Origin: Sanchytrium tribonematis
Taxonomy: Eukaryota; Sanchytriomycota; Sanchytriomycetes; Sanchytriales; Sanchytriaceae
Reading direction: 5' to 3'
DNA length: 37,178 bases
NCBI GenBank assembly: GCA_018985235.1
Contig: JADGIG010000030.1
Coordinates: forward strand, 1 to 37,178
The translations under genes and the position numbers were made by a program. Within the stretch, counting starts at the first letter, position 1, and each line of letters opens with the position of its first letter. This document shows positions 32,787-37,178 of this stretch, one piece after another. The notes under the pieces were generated by a model that saw only the letters and a program-made list of their open reading frames with translations, did not search any database and had not been told where the DNA came from.

Positions 32787-33320
32787 ATGTTTCAATACTA
32801 TTTAACTTTCTTAGTTAATTTATTTTTAGATTTCTTAAAAAGTCTTAATCCGGATTCGAATGCTTTGCAAGTATTTTATGCTACAAGAAGTCAAAGGGAG
32901 ATGGAAATTCATAACACCAAGGTAATCAATATAGAAAAGATGAAGCCAAAAATCTTGCCGCCAGAAATATGGGAACAAATATTAATTCACGCTGACTGTA
33001 TTCCGTATATGCTAATGGAGAGAAGCCAAGAAATGCGATTTTTCGAGGCGGATTATTGTTATTTGGATTTATTTATTTCACCAAATGGTAATTTGTTCAA
33101 CCAAACCGAAGAGAAGCATCGAAAATTTATTAATAACTGCAGATTTATTTCAAAAATTGAATTTATTTGTCAATCCCACGATCAAGGCTGGAGCAGTTTC
33201 CACGAGCATCATGGAACAATAGAAAACTCGTGGACTTTTGGAGAAATTCACTTGTCGTGTGCAAATGATGATTATAGACAACGAGTTTACACCAATCTAC
33301 ATGCAAGAAGAGACTACTAA
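32787..33320 (+). CDS. F-box-like protein, frame continues past its stop
   Basis: The 177-residue product has a hydrophobic N-terminus (MFQYYLTFLVNLFLDFL) and then ILPPEIWEQILIHAD (about 56-70), which matches the start of fungal F-box domains (LPPEIWxxIL), the segment that binds Skp1 in SCF ubiquitin ligases. The rest has aromatic and charged motifs (SKIEFICQSHDQGWSSFHEHHG, SWTFGEIHLSC) that I do not recognise. After the TAA at 33318-33320 the same frame is open for 60 more codons to 33503 with protein-like composition. It may be interrupted, read through or spliced unusually. The F-box call is moderate because the second half of the domain is not clear. Confidence 0.5.
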   Translation: MFQYYLTFLVNLFLDFLKSLNPDSNALQVFYATRSQREMEIHNTKVINIEKMKPKILPPEIWEQILIHADCIPYMLMERSQEMRFFEADYCYLDLFISPNGNLFNQTEEKHRKFINNCRFISKIEFICQSHDQGWSSFHEHHGTIENSWTFGEIHLSCANDDYRQRVYTNLHARRDY

Positions 33321-33640
33321 TTACATGAAATATTACTGGAGCACTCTGAGGAAATTATCCAGAAAATAAATTTGAACTTAAGGAGGAACGAAGAATGTAG
33401 AGTAATGTTCAAAGTGCGCGCCCAATTTGCGGGTTGGGTGAATTCTGTGAAAATGGCTGAAATTAAAGCTTTCTATTTAAAACGCCAATCATTACAGAGT
33501 TAATTCAATATTTTGAAATTGGTATGTAAAATTTCTCTTCATTTTTTCGATACTTTGCATTTATGCCAATGCGCGGAGTCGAACTTATTTCTAGTGGTCA
33601 AGTCGCGTCGAAGCCATTTTTCAGAAATCGAAAGTAAAAA
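33321..33640. other. 320-bp stretch between the F-box-like and RGS-like genes
   Basis: Bases 33321-33503 hold the in-frame extension of the F-box-like frame, with AATAAA at 33365-33370. The rest (33504-33640) is the RGS-like promoter. It contains GTATGT near 33523, a yeast-type 5' splice signal, and later CTAG and TTTTTCAG, so a leader intron is conceivable. A GGGCGCGC element lies near 33415-33422 (minus). No RNA gene is seen. Confidence 0.35.
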
Positions 33641-34165
33641 ATGAATATTGTTCGGAAAAAATCTATAATAAATCGACCAAAAGCAAATTCTCTTACTCCA
33701 GAAAGCTCGCAATCCATTAGTATGTTGAGTTTCAATTCGAATTCGCTTGAGCGAAAGTCAAGTTTAGATAATGTGGAAACCAACAAATACAAGACAATTA
33801 GATCGTCAATTATGAATTTAATCACACCGAAGGAAGACTCCAAAACTGAGCAAAGTCCGGCAGAAGAATTAAGGAAAAGAGCTAGTGAAAGGTATTGTTT
33901 GGAGTTGGTTTTATTTAAAGAGGATTATGAAAGGCTCAAGCAAATCACAAATGACAAAGACGCAGTACAGCGGCTAATTTTTGAGATATGGAAAAAATAC
34001 TTCTGCAAAAACTGTCCCAATGAAATTAATATTCCGGCACGATTAGCTGATAAACTTCGCCGGTCTATACTAAAAGACGAGCAAGATCTCACTATAATGG
34101 ACGAAATCTATAAAGAAGTAATCCGTATGTTATCCGAAAACGACATCATCATCTCACAAGCATAA
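33641..34165 (+). CDS. RGS-domain-like protein (short)
   Basis: The 174-residue protein has a basic, serine-rich disordered N-terminus (1-72), then residues about 74-167 that read like a compact RGS box: RYCLELVLFKEDYERLKQI, AVQRLIFEIWKKYFCKN, NEINIPARLADKLRRSI and TIMDEIYKEVIRML. These match in order the helices of RGS domains (ENL-x-F, I-x-x-x-Y, N-I-x-x-x-x-R). RGS domains speed GTP hydrolysis by G-alpha subunits. The domain is shorter than the usual 120 residues, and the last helices are missing or diverged, so GAP activity is uncertain. The stop overlaps AATAAA (34164-34169). Confidence 0.55.
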   Translation: MNIVRKKSIINRPKANSLTPESSQSISMLSFNSNSLERKSSLDNVETNKYKTIRSSIMNLITPKEDSKTEQSPAEELRKRASERYCLELVLFKEDYERLKQITNDKDAVQRLIFEIWKKYFCKNCPNEINIPARLADKLRRSILKDEQDLTIMDEIYKEVIRMLSENDIIISQA

Positions 34166-34224
34166 TAAATTTATCTAACAAATATAAAACTTAAATACAA
34201 CATCCAATCTAAAATGCAGCGACA

Positions 34225-34446
34225 TTAATGCTTTTGAAAACGAGACTCGAATTCTTTAACTTTATCAAGTTCTTGTTTGGATGGGGGAGGAATAATTTTT
34301 TGAGGAACTTCAAATATGGAAATCTTATAATGTGAGGTTATGGATTTCACCATTGCGAATCCCAGTATTGAAATTGTTGCGGTGGCAATTCCAAGAGAAG
34401 AAAAAGCCAATGCAAATGGGGACGCGTTGTTGAAGAAATTTCGCAT
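34225..34446 (-). CDS. Small single-pass membrane protein, possibly mitochondrial
   Basis: The ATG at 34444-34446 gives 73 residues; a longer frame from GTG 34545 would overlap the next gene. A single hydrophobic segment (FALAFSSLGIATATISILGFAMV, residues 11-33) follows a short N-terminus without acidic residues. The C-terminus is hydrophilic and helical (PPPSKQELDKVKEFESRF). Size and layout recall accessory subunits of inner-membrane complexes, but I cannot match a family. TATAAAAT lies 48-55 bases before this ATG, inside the tail of the expansin-like transcript, which supports a separate gene. Confidence 0.5.
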   Translation of the reverse strand: MRNFFNNASPFALAFSSLGIATATISILGFAMVKSITSHYKISIFEVPQKIIPPPSKQELDKVKEFESRFQKH

Positions 34447-34493
34447 TAAGTTTGAAGGGAATATTAACGTATTAACTACAATTTGGTTTCTGT

Positions 34494-34501
34494 ATTTTAT
34501 A
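34494..34501 (-). promoter_or_regulatory. TATA box of the 73-residue membrane protein gene
   Basis: TATAAAAT on the minus strand, 48-55 bases before the ATG at 34446 and only about 30 bases past the stop of the upstream expansin-like gene, showing how tightly the two genes are packed. Confidence 0.5.
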
Positions 34502-34529
34502 AAACAAACCAGCCCAATTAAATAAACGT

Positions 34530-35198
34530 TTATTCTCTTGAACACTTTCCGAAATCAACAGGGACCTTCGCTGCTTTTTGTGAATATACTCTTTCTTTCA
34601 CAACCTTTGGGGTCGCTGGTTTAGTAGTTAGCACTGTGGCTGATAAGGGTTTTGTAACAGATTCATTGTCATTGTCAGTAGATGAGTTTTTTAACATTTT
34701 AGTTGCAACTTTGGTTTTTACCTGCTTTAGGATGGGCTTGTCTTCAGCCTCATCCGAGTTGCTAGCTTTATTTGATGGCTTCGCTGGAGGATTTTGACTA
34801 GATTTTATACCAATCGGAGGTGCCACATTTTTTGATTGACCACCTGGGCCCCAACTTAAGCCTTGTAAGACTCCTACATTTAAATCTGATTCCAATGATT
34901 TGAAAGCACCGACACTCAAATCAATATGACTTCCTTCGCAAGATGCGCACTCGTCAATAATTGGTACAGCAATGGATTTGCCTTTATAGTTTACATTTAC
35001 AGTTTGTCCACAAACTCCATTCCCACTCGAAAAGCAGGTGGAGGGGACTGCAGCATAAATTCCATCACCTGGAATGCTAACAGGACAGCGAACTTGCCCC
35101 GTATATCCGTCATTTTCACTCGGATTGTGGACATCGTAGAAAGTACCTTGACCAGTCCCAGTTAGGCATTGCGCTGTAGCTGTAGCGACAAAAAACAT
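34530..35198 (-). CDS. Secreted expansin/RlpA-like double-psi beta-barrel protein
   Basis: The 222-residue protein has a nine-residue hydrophobic leader (MFFVATATA) and a double-psi beta-barrel domain at about 14-117: GQGTFYDV, YAAVPSTCF, CGQTVNVNYKGKSIAVPIIDECASC and SHIDLSVGAFKSL. The DEC-x2-C and HIDLS-x-x-AF motifs are typical of expansin-like and barwin-related fungal proteins that loosen polysaccharides without cutting them. The remaining 100 residues are a Lys/Ser/Thr/Pro-rich tail without a second (carbohydrate-binding) domain, so it resembles single-domain fungal expansin-like proteins. It may act on the cell's own chitinous wall or that of a host. The TAA lies inside AATAAA (complement of 34529-34534). 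Confidence 0.82.
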   Translation of the reverse strand: MFFVATATAQCLTGTGQGTFYDVHNPSENDGYTGQVRCPVSIPGDGIYAAVPSTCFSSGNGVCGQTVNVNYKGKSIAVPIIDECASCEGSHIDLSVGAFKSLESDLNVGVLQGLSWGPGGQSKNVAPPIGIKSSQNPPAKPSNKASNSDEAEDKPILKQVKTKVATKMLKNSSTDNDNESVTKPLSATVLTTKPATPKVVKERVYSQKAAKVPVDFGKCSRE

Positions 35199-35279
35199 AG
35201 CAATTTATCACATGATTCATTATATTAAGTAAATTTAAGGCTTGATTGGACCACAAACAATCTGAGCCGCTGTACCTCG

Positions 35280-35288
35280 TATATTAAA
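35280..35288 (+). promoter_or_regulatory. TATA-like element of the Sel1-repeat gene
   Basis: TATATTAAA lies 31-39 bases before the ATG at 35319, favouring that start over the in-frame GTG at 35292, which lies too close to the box. Confidence 0.45.
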
Positions 35289-35318
35289 TTCGTGCACCCC
35301 TTTTGTAACAAAATCTCA

Positions 35319-36185
35319 ATGATAACTTCTGAAGCCGAATATGAGAAATATGTGAAGATTACTAAGCAAGGGCAACACGAAATTGCTTTCCAAGGACTGC
35401 TAAAATGTGCACATGATGGGAACGTTGAAGCCATGTGGGATGTTGGCTCAATGTTATTACAAGGTAGAGGAACAGAAAAGAATTTAAAAGCTGCTGAAAA
35501 GTGGCTAAGACAAGCCGCTGAAAAGAATAACGATGGTAGAATTTTCTTAGGCGATCTTTACACTGAAAAAGAAATGTATGACAAAGCTGTACTAGAATAT
35601 CAAATTGCCTTAAATTCTGGAGATGAGGTTGATAGAAATGATGCTAGCTGTGCTTTAGGTGACATATATTTGCATCACATCAAGCATTATCCTTTAGCGC
35701 GCCACTATTATATGATAGCTGGTGAGAACCATCCCGATAGTGTTTTCGGATTGGGCCAGGTAGCAGAAATGGTTGGCAACTATACTGCTGCATTTAAATA
35801 TTACGAAACTGCTAGCAAACTAGGACACGAAGATTCTTTAATACAAATGGCTTTATGCTACGCCAAAGGAAAAGGAGTCCAGAAAAATTTTCAAACTGCT
35901 GTAAAAATTCTCAAAAATGCTGGAACCTCAGAGACTGAATATGAGCTAGCTCAATTGTACTTAACGGACTCTGGTTTAGTCAACGCGCTAGATATGGCAA
36001 TCCCAATTTTTTTTCGGGCTGCTGAAAAAGGGAATATGATGGCGAAAATGAAACTTGCTGATATTGCATCTGATTTAATGAATGACAGTAATGTGAAATC
36101 AAAGAGAAGTCAAGGTTTGACTCTGGCATACGAATTAAATGACTTATTTCCGGAAACAGCAGAACAAATAAATTTCGAATTTTAA
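35319..36185 (+). CDS. Sel1-like (TPR-type) repeat protein
   Basis: The ATG at 35319 gives 288 residues; the in-frame GTG at 35292 is ignored. The protein is almost wholly made of Sel1-like alpha-alpha repeats, for example GNVEAMWDVGSMLLQGRGTEKN (about 36-57), KAAEKWLRQAAEKNNDGRIFLGDLY, SVFGLGQVAEMVGNYTAAFKYY and DSLIQMALCYAKGKGVQKN (about 184-202). About six to seven repeats can be seen. Such solenoids act as adaptors, as in ER-associated degradation (Sel1/Hrd3) or signalling, but there is no signal peptide or membrane anchor, so a cytosolic scaffold is inferred. It is convergent with the peroxidase gene, seven bases between the stops. Confidence 0.8.
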   Translation: MITSEAEYEKYVKITKQGQHEIAFQGLLKCAHDGNVEAMWDVGSMLLQGRGTEKNLKAAEKWLRQAAEKNNDGRIFLGDLYTEKEMYDKAVLEYQIALNSGDEVDRNDASCALGDIYLHHIKHYPLARHYYMIAGENHPDSVFGLGQVAEMVGNYTAAFKYYETASKLGHEDSLIQMALCYAKGKGVQKNFQTAVKILKNAGTSETEYELAQLYLTDSGLVNALDMAIPIFFRAAEKGNMMAKMKLADIASDLMNDSNVKSKRSQGLTLAYELNDLFPETAEQINFEF

Positions 36186-36192
36186 TTCTTTA

Positions 36193-37030
36193 CTAAAACT
36201 TTAATTTTGGCAAGTCTTGGTCTTGCAATTTACCTTCCCATCCTAATTCGACCAATTTTTTAAATGTTTTTGCAAAATCGTCGTAAAACAATTCTTTGTC
36301 TTGCGCATATCTACATAAATAAATTATACCTTTGCGTCCATTTTCTGAATTCAGGATCATCTCTCAATTCCAAATCAGTAATAAGCATCATTAAACCTGC
36401 TTTTGATTTGTTTTCAAATTGGGGTTGTCCCGTGCTGCTTTTACTTGGAGCAAAATCATCATGTAAAATTACTCCGAAATATTCATTGGTGAAAGTAAAT
36501 GGATCTTTCATCCAAGGACCCTCAAACCCACTTCTTTCTGGATGACATCGACCCAAAGCATGTGCACCACTCAAAATGACAATCTCTCTGTCGTCCATTC
36601 CCATTCTGTAGAAGATTTTTCTCAAATGATCAGCTTTCTTGTCGGCATCTGGCAAACGACCATCTGGAAGTGCTTCAGCGATTGTAACATCGCAGTCTTT
36701 TCTACCACTACAAAATTTGACGTAAGGTCCTTTGCTAGCTTCAATGGCAGTTGTACCAGCTAAAGCCCATAAATCAGCATAGCTCATTTGAGGATAATGA
36801 TCTTTAATTGGTTGCAATAGTTCTCTAGCAACATTCAAACCTGAATTTGCAGCCCATTTTTGTGGACCGCTAGCATGTTGCATGCTTCCATTTGGCCCAC
36901 CAGTTTTGTCAATTTTGGAGTAGTTCCCAGCGTCATGCCATGCCAATCTCACCAAAATTGGGGCACACTTCTTTTTTTTAATGAGTTCAAAGATTTCTTG
37001 TTTACAAGCAGCGTAATCGACAGCTGTCAT
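36193..37030 (-). CDS. Ascorbate / cytochrome-c-type haem peroxidase (class I), one 19-nt intron
   Basis: Exon 1 is 36330-37030 and exon 2 is 36193-36310; joined they give 272 residues. The class I peroxidase residues are distal R28, W31 and H32 (VRLAWHDAG), proximal H156 (SGAHALGRCH), W173 (FEGPW) and D219 (MLITD). R166 (HPERSGFEGPW) matches the ascorbate-contact arginine of plant APX, while W173 is shared with yeast CcP, so this looks like an APX or APX-CcP hybrid. It reduces hydrogen peroxide. No transit peptide is present, so it is probably cytosolic. Without splicing the protein would stop at residue 239 and lose the conserved YAQDKELFYDDFAKTF end. Confidence 0.9.
36311..36329 (-). other. 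19-nt spliceosomal-type intron in the peroxidase gene
   Basis: On the minus strand this reads GTATAATTTATTTATGTAG. It splits the arginine codon (AG|A) at residue 234 and contains an in-frame stop. Its removal joins DPEFRKWTQR to YAQDKELFYDDF, the expected class I peroxidase C-terminus, with no gap or extra residue. Confidence 0.85.
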
Positions 37031-37178
37031 TTTTCTCCTTTTGATTGAAAAAAATTAAAATTAGAGCTTTTGAAATCATGCTGATAGATCACGCAAGATT
37101 CAAAAGTTTACCTAATTAAGGAATTGTATTTTCAAGTTTTAAAAAAACCTACAACACCAATTTTGGTCTAAACCTTGA
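37031..37178 (-). promoter_or_regulatory. Upstream region of the peroxidase gene
   Basis: No TATA is evident. A TAGGTAAAC element (complement of about 37110-37118) resembles the TGGGTAAAC found upstream of the MBOAT gene. An out-of-frame ATG lies about 50 bases before the start. The window ends here. Confidence 0.3.

Noticed and set aside
33560-33600. GAGTCGAACTTA resembling the T-arm of a minus-strand tRNA
   Set aside because: The flanking bases do not pair into a T-stem and no D-arm or acceptor pairing is found.
34447-34545. Longer GTG-started version of the 73-residue membrane protein
   Set aside because: It would overlap the expansin-like stop and include the TATA box; the ATG at 34446 is preferred.
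1-37178. Transposons, retroelements, CRISPR arrays or bacterial operons
   Set aside because: No reverse transcriptase, transposase, integrase, terminal repeats or spaced direct repeats were seen. The gene set is eukaryotic throughout.

Overview
The window is a stretch of a compact, AT-rich eukaryotic nuclear genome that uses the standard code (TAA, TAG and TGA all end genes). It carries about 30 protein genes on both strands, usually tens of bases apart and nearly all without introns, plus one 5S rRNA gene. My inference is an early-diverging fungus or close relative (chytrid, rozellid or aphelid grade). The evidence is a chitin deacetylase with four CBM18 chitin-binding modules, a C2H2 finger of a type common in fungi, an LtrA protein, CRY-DASH, a wax-synthase-like acyltransferase, an expansin-like DPBB protein and a Crinkler/RHS-type NTPase. 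No marker fixes the species.

Layout. 1-5.1 kb: a possible small secreted peptide or cut-off gene, a RING-H2 protein, BAP31, a wax-synthase-like MBOAT enzyme, LtrA and an unknown basic protein. 5.2-5.4 kb: 5S rRNA (minus). 5.5-11.4 kb: a 1967-residue cysteine-rich multi-pass surface protein, divergent from a Crinkler-like gene (11.6-13.6 kb). 13.8-16.4 kb: secreted subtilase. 16.6-21.7 kb: unknown protein, CRY-DASH, an EEF2KMT-like methyltransferase, MCFD2-like EF-hand protein, PD-(D/E)XK nuclease and cytochrome b561. 21.8-23.9 kb: two tiny cysteine-rich proteins, a C2H2 finger and a degenerate DEAD-box protein. 23.9-35.2 kb is rich in secreted and surface genes: chitin deacetylase, a PAN/Apple-like adhesin, a PAF-acetylhydrolase-like lipase, a secreted cysteine-rich protein, a TIM-barrel glycosidase-like protein and an expansin-like protein, mixed with an F-box-like, an RGS-like and several unknown proteins. 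35.3-37.0 kb: a Sel1-repeat protein and an ascorbate/cytochrome-c-type peroxidase.

The main observations concern gene architecture. (1) The peroxidase gene contains a 19-nt GT-AG intron whose removal restores the conserved C-terminus. (2) In about a dozen genes the stop codon overlaps or lies inside an AATAAA polyadenylation hexamer; one convergent pair shares the 12-bp palindrome AATAAATTTATT, which carries both stops and both signals. (3) TATA elements lie about 22-40 bp before several start codons, implying very short leaders. (4) Secretory signal peptides are short and lack basic n-regions. (5) Two genes, a catalytically dead eIF4A-like protein and an F-box-like protein, run in frame past their first stop.

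Several long open frames begin at TTG or GTG codons. I moved those starts to the first in-frame ATG. No transposon, retroelement, CRISPR array or convincing tRNA was seen.
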